A stretch of DNA of 64,000 bases, from assembly GCA_019058315.1 (NCBI GenBank), contig JAHPZH010000002.1, positions 62,001 to 126,000 on the forward strand. Reading direction: 5' to 3'. Every line of letters starts with the position of its first letter. Within the stretch, counting starts at the first letter, position 1. The notes beneath the pieces are model-generated. The model had not been told where the DNA came from. It did not search any database and saw only the letters and a list, made by a program, of their open reading frames with translations. This DNA is from Candidatus Helarchaeota archaeon. GTDB lineage: Archaea > Asgardarchaeota > Lokiarchaeia > Helarchaeales > RDOG01. Both the position numbers and the translations under genes were made by a program. Of the stretch, positions 17,963 through 28,003 are shown one piece after another.

Positions 17963-19084
17963 TCAGTCAATAAATTGAAGACAAAATCTTATAGCAGGAA
18001 TGATTTTGTATCCAATTCCAAACATATGTGGGCTTAAAGCTGCTTTTGGGTCAGAGAAAAAATCAAATGTATGATCAATTCCTAGACTTTTTAAGGTCTT
18101 ATGTATAGTTTCTGATCCAGCGCTCAATCCAAATTCATCTGTTTTTTCACAAGAAAGGAATAGGTGTAGTTGTTTCAAAGCTTCTGGATTATTTTTAATC
18201 ACATAATTGAGATCATATTTCTGCCAATTATTTAGTGCCTCTTGATTCATATCCACTATTTTTCCGTTTTCATCTCTCTTAATCGTTGGAAGTAGAGGTT
18301 TATCCTTAGAAAATATTAAGTCAACAGTATCTAGAATATCTGCCCAAGTCCTATCTCCGAACATTTCTGCTACCTTTTTGTTAAATATTCTTTCAACAAT
18401 TGGGACTCTAAGTTTCCAACTTAATAAATCAAAATTCCCCAAATTACCTGGACTTAAAGAAGCTACCGAGATGAATTTTTCGGGATTATAAACGGCTACA
18501 TATAGTGCTCCAAAGCCTCCCATAGATCCACCCATTAAAACCCTATGTTGCTTGTCAGGAATAGTACGGTAATTATTATCTATGTAATTTATAACGTCTT
18601 GGATAATATAATCCATATAATTCCCGCTGTGGGGGGAATTAACATAAAAACTTCCTTTCATAACAAAATCTCCTTTGAGATCCCTAAGTCCATCTTTATG
18701 TGGCGTGTGAAGACTCCCATCTGGTTGAACAAATATAAAAGGTGCTAATTCTCCATTTTCAATCAGATTATCAATGTTCTCATAGGTTGGCATTCGATCC
18801 AAATCAAGTTCTTTCCGAAGCCGTTTAGGAATTAAATCTAAAGGGATGGCCCGTGATTTGTCCTCAAGTGAGGTTACAGTCCAACTAGTGTTATTTCCAG
18901 CATAACCATGTAAATAATAAATTACGGGATATCTTTTTTCTTCATTTTCATAATATCCGGGAGGGAAATAAATACGAATATCACGTTCTACCGGGCTATT
19001 AAGGGGATTTCCCTCTAAACATTTCGAATGAAAAGTATCAGTCCTATATCTCTTTTCTAAAGCGGTTTTCGACAATTTTATCAC
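17963..19084 (-). CDS. Putative esterase of the esterase-D/ferulic-acid-esterase type
   Basis: A 373-residue alpha/beta-hydrolase. The N-terminal half has the Esterase (Pfam putative esterase) layout: RDIRIYFPPGYY, VIYYLHGYAGN with the oxyanion region, FVQPDGS, and the nucleophile elbow GGSMGGFGAL. The acid and His are expected in the C-terminal 100 residues, where a SAGSETIHKTL segment and PHMFG appear. An insertion of about 60 residues (around 235-290) lies between the elbow and the C-terminal strand. No signal peptide is seen. It adds a fourth esterase to the region, of a different family from the three tandem enzymes. Confidence 0.8.
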   Translation of the reverse strand: MIKLSKTALEKRYRTDTFHSKCLEGNPLNSPVERDIRIYFPPGYYENEEKRYPVIYYLHGYAGNNTSWTVTSLEDKSRAIPLDLIPKRLRKELDLDRMPTYENIDNLIENGELAPFIFVQPDGSLHTPHKDGLRDLKGDFVMKGSFYVNSPHSGNYMDYIIQDVINYIDNNYRTIPDKQHRVLMGGSMGGFGALYVAVYNPEKFISVASLSPGNLGNFDLLSWKLRVPIVERIFNKKVAEMFGDRTWADILDTVDLIFSKDKPLLPTIKRDENGKIVDMNQEALNNWQKYDLNYVIKNNPEALKQLHLFLSCEKTDEFGLSAGSETIHKTLKSLGIDHTFDFFSDPKAALSPHMFGIGYKIIPAIRFCLQFID

Positions 19085-19140
19085 TTTTTTAAATTAATTA
19101 GGTTATTTTTGTAGATTTTTTTTATTAAACTAATTAAATA

Positions 19141-19503
19141 TTACCAAAAATCTTTAGATAATTCTAGTAGTTTGTTAAATGTATCCTCAATGACTTTTCG
19201 TCTGCCAATTTTAAATTTTTTGTCTGGACCAAGACTATCAATTTGAGAATCATAAATTTTAAGATAATCTCTCTTCCATCGATTCACAGTGTCTTCCTTG
19301 GGTGGAACAGCATTACATTTCTCAGACAATATTGAAATTATTTCAACACCTGGCATTAATTCTGATTCTCCGCATTGTTCAAGATCTGCAGCATCTCCAG
19401 ATTTAAATATATCTTCAATATTTTTTGTTATTTGGTTAATAATATCTCCTAAATAATCAAGAGCACCATCATTATCAAAATTGCCTACAGACCATGTTCC
19501 CAT
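19141..19503 (-). CDS. DUF4259-family protein
   Basis: A 120-residue protein beginning MGTWSVGNFDNDGALDYLGD, the N-terminal signature of the DUF4259 family (Gly-x-Trp-x-x-x-x-Phe-x-Asn-Asp-x-Ala-x-Asp). Members are small helical proteins of unknown function found mostly in bacteria. The C-terminal half is charged and helical. It is followed by a methionine-free 56-base gap and the esterase gene, same strand; co-transcription is possible. Confidence 0.75.
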   Translation of the reverse strand: MGTWSVGNFDNDGALDYLGDIINQITKNIEDIFKSGDAADLEQCGESELMPGVEIISILSEKCNAVPPKEDTVNRWKRDYLKIYDSQIDSLGPDKKFKIGRRKVIEDTFNKLLELSKDFW

Positions 19504-19629
19504 AATATCTACTCTTTATAATTAATAATATTAAATATAATTAGTTTTATTAAATGGTAAATTTAAAACGAATAATATTATTTATATAATTTATTAAAAA
19601 TTTTGATATTTTCAATTCTATTGAAAAGG

Positions 19630-20376
19630 TCAAGTTTCAATATATGTTGGTTTGAATTCTAATTTATTTTGATAACTTCTGCTAATCTCTTCATATTTTT
19701 TTAATTTTTGTTCAGAAACTTTTAAAGTCCTTAATATTGGCAATAAATCATTTAAATTAGTGAAATACTTGATTTGTCCAGTGTTTGTATCTTTATTTAT
19801 TAGATTTAATTCATGAAATCTCTGAATATAATACTTTAATTTCTTTGAACTTAACCCCGTCTTTTTTATTAATTCTATGAAAATGATACCAGGATTTAGT
19901 AATATGTATTCCAAAATTTTAAAGATTTCAGGAGTTTTAAGGGTAATAATCCTATTAAAATCGTTTAAATTTATATTGGAACTAAAATAGACAACTTTAT
20001 TCATAAATCTACTTTTTTTAATGAAATTAAAATCTTCTAACATTTTTAAATGCCAAGCAGCTAAACGAGGTGAAACATTTAAGTTTCTACGAATTGCTCT
20101 TAAATGAGAACCAGGGTTTTGACAAATATGTTGAAATATTCGATATCGTCTATCATTTTCAAAAATTGTTTCTTTTGTAATCTTAGTTCCTTCAATAATA
20201 TAATTTTTTAAGATAAGATTATAAATTGCTTGGCTAATTTCATTCTTAGGATATATTAATTCGCTAATTGAGGTTGAAAATAAATCTTCTATGTTTAATG
20301 GCTTTTCTTTAATTAAATTTTTTGCAATTTCTAAGATTAATTTCTCAATTCGTGTAAGTTTTAATGTCATTGTCAA
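19630..20376 (-). CDS. Winged-helix transcriptional regulator with two wHTH units
   Basis: A 248-residue protein. Residues about 85-150 form an ArsR-like winged helix (IFQHICQNPGSHLRAI, then RLAAWHLKMLEDFNFI and a wing with KVVYFSS). A second winged helix follows at about 155-215 (ILEYILLNPGIIFIEL, KKLKYYIQRFHELNLI, QIKYFTN). The N-terminal 80 residues look like a diverged third unit. Tandem wHTH proteins of this kind are common archaeal regulators. It lies next to and in the same orientation as the large surface-protein gene, which makes that gene or the phased repeats at 23970-24039 candidate targets. Confidence 0.75.
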   Translation of the reverse strand: MTMTLKLTRIEKLILEIAKNLIKEKPLNIEDLFSTSISELIYPKNEISQAIYNLILKNYIIEGTKITKETIFENDRRYRIFQHICQNPGSHLRAIRRNLNVSPRLAAWHLKMLEDFNFIKKSRFMNKVVYFSSNINLNDFNRIITLKTPEIFKILEYILLNPGIIFIELIKKTGLSSKKLKYYIQRFHELNLINKDTNTGQIKYFTNLNDLLPILRTLKVSEQKLKKYEEISRSYQNKLEFKPTYIET

Positions 20377-20527
20377 CCCTCTTTTTTGGAAATGTCGAAT
20401 TTATTAAATATTTTAAAATTTTTCACTGATTGACTATTTTTATTATTATGTAGTAGGAACATCATAATTCAAATCTCTATATTTAGTGGAAATTGGAGCA
20501 GATAGAGTAAATTGAGGATTTATTTAT

Positions 20528-23500
20528 TCACTCATTATCTTTTATCCTTTTGAGCATTTCTATAAATTCGTTTCTTTTATTCGTTGATAAGCTGGCTAAT
20601 TCCTTTAATAACTCTATTTTTTCAGATTTTGGAATATCAATTTTTATAATTGTATTTATCTCATCAATTGACAAGATATTAAACTCTCGTTTGAAATAAT
20701 TTTTAATTCTTTCATCTTTTATAGTATCTAAAGGATTTTTTATTTTAGCGAGCTTCTTAAGCTTAGTATTTAAATTTTTATCGGTTAAACCTAATTCTTC
20801 AGGTTCTTTTCTAAATTTTACAACAATTGAAATGGTAGATACCGCTGCTATTGCACCTATAATTATTATAATACTCATAGGTGAAGATAGAAAAATAATA
20901 ATATTGTCTTCTGAAGAAAATGCTAATACTATAATTATTGAAGGTTCGATAGGCTCCTCTGTTTCTATAATTACATAACCATAAATTGTTGAGCTGACAT
21001 TATTATTGTTAGAATCATTCGTCCAAATGGAGTAATTAATTGTTATTCCCTTACCATATCTAGGTACAGTATAACTCCAATATCCATTTTGAAGTGTGCC
21101 ATTAAAAAAGGTCATTTCAATGTATTGATATGTTCCAGTGTGGTTAATATTGATTAAAACCGTTTCTACTCCCACATTATCTTGAATATGAACATAAATA
21201 GTTACATTATCCTGATTTGTTGGTTGCATAGGAACTCTAGAAACCGAGATGATATTAGGATTCTCGCCGTCCCTCACGTTATATTGATATGGTCCATCAA
21301 TATTCGGAATATTTGAGGTGTCGTTTACCCAGACTGAATAAGATATCGTAGTTCCCACAGATAACGCTGGAATTGTATAGTTCCAATACCCATTTTGTAG
21401 AGTCCCGGATAAGTGATTCATAGAATAATTATAAGGAGTGCCAGAGTGGTTTGAAGTAAGAAATACTACATGGATACCGATATTATCAGTTATATGGGCT
21501 GTTATATTTACTAAGTTTAAATTGTTAGGGTTAGTTGGGTCTCTTGAGACAGAAATTATATCTGGACTTTCACCATCAACTATGATATATTGATATGATC
21601 CATTGGTATCATAGTTACCATATGTATCATTTCCCCAGATCGAATAAGAGACCGAAGTTCCCACAGCAACTGGTGGAATTGTGTAGTTCCAATATCCATC
21701 TTGAAGAGTCCCTGATAGGTGATTCATAGAATAATTATAAGGGGTACCAGAGTGGTTTGAGGTTAGAAATACTACATGAACACCAATATTATCGGTTATA
21801 TGAGCAGTAATATTTACTGAATCTAAATTATTAGGGTTAGTTGGCTCTCTTAAGACAGAGACTATATTAGGACCTTCACTGTCTCCCACAGTATATTGAT
21901 ATGGACCTTCGGTATTAGGAATATTGGATGTATCATTTGCCCAAATCGAATAAGAAATTATAGTTCCCGTAGGAACTGCTGGTATTGTGTAATTCCAATA
22001 CCCATCCTGAAGAGTCCCCGATAGGTGATTCATAGAATAATTATAAGGGATGCCAGAGTGGTTTGAAGTTAATAATACTACACCAATACCAACATTTTCT
22101 GTAATATGAACAGTAATATTTACTGAGTCTAGATTGTTGGGATTAATCGGTTCTCTGGAAACAGAAACTATATCGGGACTCTCACCATCTATCACTGTAT
22201 ATTGATATGGTCCATTTATATCAGAGTTATTAGATGAATCATTAACCCATATAGTATATGTAATAGTAGCTCCTGCTGGAAGAGTAGGAATTATGTAATC
22301 CCAATATCCATCATTTTTATATCCTGAAACAAAATCCATCACATAATCTGCTGAAGTTCCTGTGTGATTTGAATTGATTATTACAGTATCTATTTTTAAG
22401 TTGTCAGCACTATGTACAGTAATATTAACGGTATTCAAATTATTGGGGACCATCGGATATCTTGAAACAGACAATAAATTTGGATTATAAATATCATTGT
22501 TAACTGAATACATTGATACTTCAGATGTTCCCCATTCTCCATCTGTTTCATCTTGCCAGATCACATGTAATACTGAATTATTATCCATGGCGATGCTAGG
22601 ATTCCAACTAGCACCATCATTCCATCCAGTATAATCATCCGAAATTATGGTTGCATTGGACCAGCCCGCTGCGGTATAATTTGTATACATTATTTCTGAA
22701 TCTGGAAATTCAGGGCTTCCAATACCATACTGCCAATCTTCCCAAATTACATGCACTATTCCATTATTATCCACGGCAATACTGGGTCGCCAACTGTAAT
22801 TTTTATTCCAACCTGTATAATCATCTGAAATGACAGTTGCATTAGACCAACCTGTCGCAGTGTAATTTGCATACATTATCTCTGTATCATATATACTATT
22901 GGTCCACTCACCGACTGTGTAATCTTGCCAAGCAACATGTACATAACCATTAAGATCTGTGGCGATGCAAGGATTCAAACTGTCACCATCGTTCCATCCA
23001 AAAACGTCTGAAATAACTGTAGCATTAGACCAACCCGCGGTGGTACAATTAGTATACATTATTTCTTCATCTGTTCCCCATTCTCCATTTGTATCATCCC
23101 GCCAAACCACATGTATATTTCCATTCTCGTCCGTGGTGATGCTAGGACTAAAACTATTACCATCATTCCAGCCAGTACTATCATCAGAAATCACAGTTGC
23201 ATTGGACCAAACTCCAGCACTATAATTTGCATACATTATTTCATTATCTGTTCCCCACTCACCAAACGTACAATCCCGCCAGACTACGTGTATATCTCCA
23301 TTCTTGTCCGTGGCGATGCTAGGACCAAAACTATTACCATCATTCCAACCAGTACTATCATCAGAAATCACAGTTGCATTTGACCAGCCCGAACCGGAAT
23401 AGTTAGCGTACATTATTTCTCTATCGGAAATACCACCACCCCATTCACCAACAGTTTCATCAGACCAGACCACATGTATATTTCCATTATTATCTGTGGT

Positions 23501-23887
23501 GATGCTAGGATTCCAGCTATCGCCATCGTTCCATCCATAATTATCTGATACCATGATTGGATCAGACCAACCTGAATCATTATAACAAAGATAAAAAATG
23601 TCAAAATCATAGTCAGGATAACCAGTATCCTTCCGCCAAACTATATGAATATTTTCATCATTATCTGTTGCGATACTAAAACTTTCACCTATATATTCTG
23701 GAATTATTGTTACATTAGGCCAACCAGACCAATTAGAAATACCGACATTAAAATTTTCATGCCTTTTATTCAATGGAAGGTTTACATTAATAGGGTTATT
23801 TGGCACATATAAAAGTATAAAAATAACTGGAATCAATAGAATTAGAATAAGGATGTAAAAATTTATACGATTATTTTTATTTTTCAT
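20528..23887 (-). CDS. Large surface protein: seven-bladed propeller plus five Ig-like repeats
   Basis: A 1119-residue membrane-anchored protein. A hydrophobic segment at about residues 8-28 is a signal or N-terminal anchor. Residues about 50-480 contain seven repeats of a PSIATD-NG-IHVVW pattern with GWSNATVISDD and GEWG, which fits a seven-bladed beta-propeller. Five repeats of about 95 residues follow, each with VSREP-NPNN, VNITVHI-DN, and GYWNYTIP, typical of Ig-like or fibronectin-type domains. A transmembrane helix near residue 990 precedes a charged cytoplasmic tail of about 110 residues (KKLAKIKNPLDTI). Many N-x-S/T sequons suit an archaeal cell surface. Role is likely adhesion or ligand binding; no enzymatic residues are evident. 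Confidence 0.85.
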   Translation of the reverse strand: MKNKNNRINFYILILILLIPVIFILLYVPNNPINVNLPLNKRHENFNVGISNWSGWPNVTIIPEYIGESFSIATDNDENIHIVWRKDTGYPDYDFDIFYLCYNDSGWSDPIMVSDNYGWNDGDSWNPSITTDNNGNIHVVWSDETVGEWGGGISDREIMYANYSGSGWSNATVISDDSTGWNDGNSFGPSIATDKNGDIHVVWRDCTFGEWGTDNEIMYANYSAGVWSNATVISDDSTGWNDGNSFSPSITTDENGNIHVVWRDDTNGEWGTDEEIMYTNCTTAGWSNATVISDVFGWNDGDSLNPCIATDLNGYVHVAWQDYTVGEWTNSIYDTEIMYANYTATGWSNATVISDDYTGWNKNYSWRPSIAVDNNGIVHVIWEDWQYGIGSPEFPDSEIMYTNYTAAGWSNATIISDDYTGWNDGASWNPSIAMDNNSVLHVIWQDETDGEWGTSEVSMYSVNNDIYNPNLLSVSRYPMVPNNLNTVNITVHSADNLKIDTVIINSNHTGTSADYVMDFVSGYKNDGYWDYIIPTLPAGATITYTIWVNDSSNNSDINGPYQYTVIDGESPDIVSVSREPINPNNLDSVNITVHITENVGIGVVLLTSNHSGIPYNYSMNHLSGTLQDGYWNYTIPAVPTGTIISYSIWANDTSNIPNTEGPYQYTVGDSEGPNIVSVLREPTNPNNLDSVNITAHITDNIGVHVVFLTSNHSGTPYNYSMNHLSGTLQDGYWNYTIPPVAVGTSVSYSIWGNDTYGNYDTNGSYQYIIVDGESPDIISVSRDPTNPNNLNLVNITAHITDNIGIHVVFLTSNHSGTPYNYSMNHLSGTLQNGYWNYTIPALSVGTTISYSVWVNDTSNIPNIDGPYQYNVRDGENPNIISVSRVPMQPTNQDNVTIYVHIQDNVGVETVLININHTGTYQYIEMTFFNGTLQNGYWSYTVPRYGKGITINYSIWTNDSNNNNVSSTIYGYVIIETEEPIEPSIIIVLAFSSEDNIIIFLSSPMSIIIIIGAIAAVSTISIVVKFRKEPEELGLTDKNLNTKLKKLAKIKNPLDTIKDERIKNYFKREFNILSIDEINTIIKIDIPKSEKIELLKELASLSTNKRNEFIEMLKRIKDNE

Positions 23888-23969
23888 ATTTTTCCCTTGT
23901 TATTATTTTTCTAAACTACATGCATATCAAGATATTAGTTCAACAGTTGTTGGAATATTTAAATGAAAT

Positions 23970-24039
23970 ACGTCCAATCTTTTTCGCTCTACGTCCATTT
24001 TTCTTTGCATTACGTCCATTTTTTTTTGCATTACGTCCA
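23970..24039. promoter_or_regulatory. Four ACGTCCA sites at exact 21-bp spacing, probable operator array
   Basis: ACGTCCA begins at 23970, 23991, 24012 and 24033, each exactly 21 bp apart, two turns of B-DNA, so all sites face the same side of the helix. The last three sit in nearly identical 21-bp units with TTTGCATT or TTCGCTCT between. The array lies in the divergent spacer between the surface-protein gene (start 23887) and the sulfatase gene (start 24149). A cooperative regulator or chromatin protein is a reasonable reading. Translated in one frame the repeat gives a 7-residue repeat, but that frame lacks gene features. Confidence 0.6.
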
Positions 24040-24148
24040 TTTTGTATATACAAGAAAAATTTAAACAGATTATCTAATCATTTTAATTTAATTAACAAAT
24101 TGAAATTACTATTAAAGAATAAAATTAATTGTAAATAGGATATAAAGG

Positions 24149-25684
24149 TTGATTAAAATTAGCGAAAAGTTAAACGTTCTATTTTTTATAACTGACCAGA
24201 TGCGAGCTGATCATTTAGGATGTGCTGGAAATCCTATGATTAAGACACCCAATCTTGATGCACTTGCAAAAGATGGGGTGAGATTTTCACGCTTTTATTG
24301 TTCAAACCCCGTGTGTATGCCTAATAGAGCAACGTTTTTTACGGGACTTTACCCAAGTCTCCATGGTGTTAGGTGCAATGGAATCAACTTAGATCCTGAA
24401 ATACCTACAATTACTCAAACTTTACATAATGCGGGATACCATACGGCATCAATGGGTAAGATTCACTTAAATTGGCTAGCCCAAGGATACTCCCGAAAAT
24501 TTAAATCGTATGAAGCTTGGTTTGATTGGCTTTATAAACCGAGGGAAAAGGTTCTACAAATTCCGATACCATATTATGGATTGGATGAAGTGGAAATCAC
24601 AATTGGACATGGTGATACTATGGGTGGACATTATATAGACTGGCTTGAAAAAAAAGCTCCAGGTATGTTTGATTCATTAAAACAAAGAAATATCAGATTT
24701 TTGGAGGAATTATATTATGATACTCCTCTTCCAGCAGATTTATATCAAACAAATTATGTAACAGAAAGAACTATCGCATTTCTTGAACGGTTCTCACAAG
24801 GAGATTATAAAGAAAAGCCATTTTTTTTACATTGCTCTTATCCAGATCCCCACCATCCTGTCTGTCCTCCTCTACCATACAGAGACATGTATAAACCAGA
24901 AGAAATAAACCTATCTCCTGCATTTGTTGAATCATTAGAGGATCATGAAATGCTTGGGGCAGCACTTCAGAATCCTGTCATAGCAAGAATGGTTTTACGA
25001 GTAAGCACCGAAGAAGAAATACGCAAATTTTTAGCGTATACCTATGGTTCGATTAGTTGTATTGACCATGGCATAGGTCAGATCTTGGCATCTTTGAAAT
25101 CACTAGGACTCGAAAAAAATACTTTAATAATTTTTACAAGCGATCATGGAGATTTAGGTGGCGATTACAAGCTTCTACTGAAAGGACCCGCTCATTACAG
25201 AGGACTTTTAACTGTTCCTTCACTATGGAAAGTACCAGGAATTACAAAAAAAGGGACAGTTACAGACTCGCTTGCTAGTACGATCGATATACCAACCACA
25301 ATATTGTCCTTATTAAATATCGATAAGGAACTTTATCCACCCGAAATGCAAGGAGTTGATTTAACACCAATTTTAAAAGATCCTAAAACAAAAGTACAAG
25401 ACCATGTTATAATAGAAGAGGATGAAGAGCTTCCTAAGATGAAAAAAGCTATCGATACTAATGTTAGATTGCGAACAATGATTACAGAAACCCACAGGAT
25501 TACAATCCGACAAGGATACGAACAATGGGGCGAGATTATCAACCTCAAAAATGATCTGGTTGAAATGAATAATCTATGGTTTGATGATAATTCTAAAGAG
25601 CTTAGATTTAAATTGCTCAATAAATTCACCCATGAATTATTGAATATACAAAGTAGATTACCAAAAAAACAAGCTCTTACATAA
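24149..25684 (+). CDS. Type I sulfatase, first copy
   Basis: A 511-residue member of the alkaline-phosphatase-like sulfatase superfamily, which hydrolyses sulfate esters. The modification site is CMPNR (Cys56-x-Pro-x-Arg60), where the cysteine would be converted to formylglycine. Metal ligands are suggested by ITDQMRADH near the N-terminus and TSDHGDLGG in the middle; HGVRCNG and MGKIHL also fit the family. The TTG start is preceded by AAAGG at a good distance and aligns with the paralogue at 25831. No signal peptide is visible, so the substrate may be imported or intracellular. No sulfatase-maturing enzyme is in the window. Confidence 0.9.
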   Translation: MIKISEKLNVLFFITDQMRADHLGCAGNPMIKTPNLDALAKDGVRFSRFYCSNPVCMPNRATFFTGLYPSLHGVRCNGINLDPEIPTITQTLHNAGYHTASMGKIHLNWLAQGYSRKFKSYEAWFDWLYKPREKVLQIPIPYYGLDEVEITIGHGDTMGGHYIDWLEKKAPGMFDSLKQRNIRFLEELYYDTPLPADLYQTNYVTERTIAFLERFSQGDYKEKPFFLHCSYPDPHHPVCPPLPYRDMYKPEEINLSPAFVESLEDHEMLGAALQNPVIARMVLRVSTEEEIRKFLAYTYGSISCIDHGIGQILASLKSLGLEKNTLIIFTSDHGDLGGDYKLLLKGPAHYRGLLTVPSLWKVPGITKKGTVTDSLASTIDIPTTILSLLNIDKELYPPEMQGVDLTPILKDPKTKVQDHVIIEEDEELPKMKKAIDTNVRLRTMITETHRITIRQGYEQWGEIINLKNDLVEMNNLWFDDNSKELRFKLLNKFTHELLNIQSRLPKKQALT

Positions 25685-25830
25685 TTTTTATAGCTGATCA
25701 TTTAGGTTACGCAAGAATTTTTTTGTTAAAGACTCCAAATAGCCATTTTATAAGCCCTAATTTTTATTATGTTGTACGACTAACATAAATAAATATTAAA
25801 AAAAAATAATTAGATACCCTAAAAAAGCAG

Positions 25831-27372
25831 TTGATTAAAATTAGTGAAAAAAAAAACGTTCTTTTTATAATAACCGACCAATTACGTGCCGATCATTTAG
25901 AATGTGCTGGAAATCCTGTTATTAAGACGCCTAATCTTGATAAACTTGCAAAAGATGGGCTAAGATTCACACGTTTTTATTGTTCAAACCCGATGTGCAT
26001 GCCTAATAGGGCAACATTCTTTACAGGACTGTACCCTAGTCTCCATGGAGTTAGATGTAATGGTATTAATCTAAATACTAAAATTCCTACAATTACCCAG
26101 ACTTTGCATGATGCAGGATATCACACGGCATCAATGGGTAAGATTCACTTGAATTGGTCTGCTCCCGGATACTCTAGAAAATATAAATCAGTTGAATGTT
26201 CAACTGATTGGCTTTTTAAGCCTAAAAATAAGCGTCCAAAGATTCCAATACCATATTATGGATTGGATGAAGTAGAAATTGTAATCGGTCATGGAGATGC
26301 TGTTAGTGGACATTATTTGGATTGGCTTGAAGAAAAAACTAAAGGCACGGGCATTCTTGAGGATTTAAAAGCAAGATCTGCTAGAGCTTTTGAGAAGATT
26401 TATTATGACACTCCCCTCACAAAGGATCTTTATCAAACCACTTATGTAACGGAAAGAACAATTGCATTTCTTAAAAGATTTTCTGAAGGAAAATATGAAG
26501 GTAAACCATTCTTCATGCATTGTTCTTATCCAGATCCTCATCATCCTGTTTGTCCTCCTGCACCATATAGAGACATGTATAAGCCGGAAGAGATAAACCT
26601 ACCTCCTGCTTACATTGAATCACTAGAGGATCATGAATTAATAGGACCCGCTTTAAGAAATCCAATCATCGCAGCCATGGTTTTACGAAAAAGTACTGAA
26701 GAAGAAATACGCAAATTCTTGGCGTATACTTATAGTGCCATTACAATGATTGACCACGGAGTTGGTCAAATCTTAGAAGCATTAAAAACACTAGGACTCG
26801 AAAATAATACTATGGTAATATTTACGAGCGACCATGGAGATTTAGGCGGAGATTACAAACTCTTATTAAAAGGTCCAGCTCCTTATAAAGGAGTTCTAAA
26901 TATTCCATTAATTTGGAAAATACCCGGATTTACTAAAGAAGGGACGATCACGGATTCGCTTGCCTCTACTATTGATTTACCAACTACAATATTATCTTTA
27001 TTAAATATCGATAAAAAATTATATCCACCTGAGATGCTAGGATATGATTTAACACCAGTTTTAAAGGATCCGAAAGTTAAGGTACGAGATCATGTTATTA
27101 TTGAAGAGGATGAAGAATTGCCAATGATGAAAAAAGAAAGACAAGCCAATGTAAGACTACGAACAATGATTACAGAAACACATAGAATTAGTATCAGTTA
27201 TGGCTATGAACATTTTGGTGAAATTATAGATCTTAAGAATGATCCTCTCGAAATTAATAATTTATGGTTTTATGAAAACTCTAAAGAGCTAAGATTTAAA
27301 TTACTCAATAAGTTAACTCATGAATTATTAAATCTTCAAAGTAGACTGCCTCGCAAACAAGCCTTGACATGA
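25831..27372 (+). CDS. Type I sulfatase, second copy
   Basis: A 513-residue tandem paralogue of the sulfatase at 24149, 146 bases downstream. The CMPNR site is conserved (Cys56), as are TSDHGDLGG and the C-terminal LQSRLP-KQALT tail. The main differences are between residues 110 and 200, where the insert loop (STDWLFKPKNK, LEEKTKGTGIL) has diverged and probably shapes substrate choice. Start is TTG, as in the first copy. The pair may give two substrate specificities. Confidence 0.9.
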   Translation: MIKISEKKNVLFIITDQLRADHLECAGNPVIKTPNLDKLAKDGLRFTRFYCSNPMCMPNRATFFTGLYPSLHGVRCNGINLNTKIPTITQTLHDAGYHTASMGKIHLNWSAPGYSRKYKSVECSTDWLFKPKNKRPKIPIPYYGLDEVEIVIGHGDAVSGHYLDWLEEKTKGTGILEDLKARSARAFEKIYYDTPLTKDLYQTTYVTERTIAFLKRFSEGKYEGKPFFMHCSYPDPHHPVCPPAPYRDMYKPEEINLPPAYIESLEDHELIGPALRNPIIAAMVLRKSTEEEIRKFLAYTYSAITMIDHGVGQILEALKTLGLENNTMVIFTSDHGDLGGDYKLLLKGPAPYKGVLNIPLIWKIPGFTKEGTITDSLASTIDLPTTILSLLNIDKKLYPPEMLGYDLTPVLKDPKVKVRDHVIIEEDEELPMMKKERQANVRLRTMITETHRISISYGYEHFGEIIDLKNDPLEINNLWFYENSKELRFKLLNKLTHELLNLQSRLPRKQALT

Positions 27373-27398
27373 TTTTTTTATTAAAAATTCCTTTAATT

Positions 27399-27875
27399 TC
27401 ATCTTTTAGCACGTTTACGCCAAAAAGGAAGCGATTTAACTAAATCTCCACGCCAGGATTCACCAATATCTTCATTTTTTATCCACCAATTTATAATGTC
27501 TAATATGACATCTGCTTGTGCTGTGGATAATATCTTTAACCTTTTATCTCGATATTTTTTGAAATCACGTTCGCCTGGATAATGGAATAAATTCTGAACT
27601 AAAAGATCAAAACTGACAGAATCTATATCTTCGAGGGCAGCTTCTAAAATTACTGGTAAAAAGTAGTGAAATGCATTTTCATTTAATAACGTAAATTCTG
27701 CGGACATAAATAAAATATCATCTTTATTTAGTTTTTCTCGAGTCTTATTTCCAAATCTCCTCTCAATCTCTCTACATATCTTTCGGGGACATCCATCAGA
27801 AGCTGTTTTTGGCTGTTTTACGGATGAAAAAACTGCTCTTAATCGATTAATTAGACTCTGTTTATTAATTTCCAT
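27399..27875 (-). CDS. Uncharacterised helical protein
   Basis: A 158-residue soluble protein, predicted mostly helical. Noticeable features are a basic N-terminus, AEFTLLNENAFHYFLPVILEAALED in the centre (a pattern seen in small uncharacterised bacterial proteins) and a basic tail (WRKRAKR). I cannot assign a function. It converges on the second sulfatase gene with a 26-base gap. Confidence 0.55.
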   Translation of the reverse strand: MEINKQSLINRLRAVFSSVKQPKTASDGCPRKICREIERRFGNKTREKLNKDDILFMSAEFTLLNENAFHYFLPVILEAALEDIDSVSFDLLVQNLFHYPGERDFKKYRDKRLKILSTAQADVILDIINWWIKNEDIGESWRGDLVKSLPFWRKRAKR

Positions 27876-28003
27876 AATTATCCAAGATTTTATTTAATAA
27901 TACTAAATCAAAAAGAAATATTATATTATTAATGTTTATGTGTAATGCCTTTGATTTAGAATTTATAGGAAAAGCTCAATATGTAAATGATAATTTTTAT
28001 TCT

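Noticed and set aside
23920..24138. A 72-residue frame with a repeated FFALRPF unit
   Set aside because: The 7-residue repeat is a by-product of the 21-bp DNA repeat; the frame shows no start signal and low complexity.
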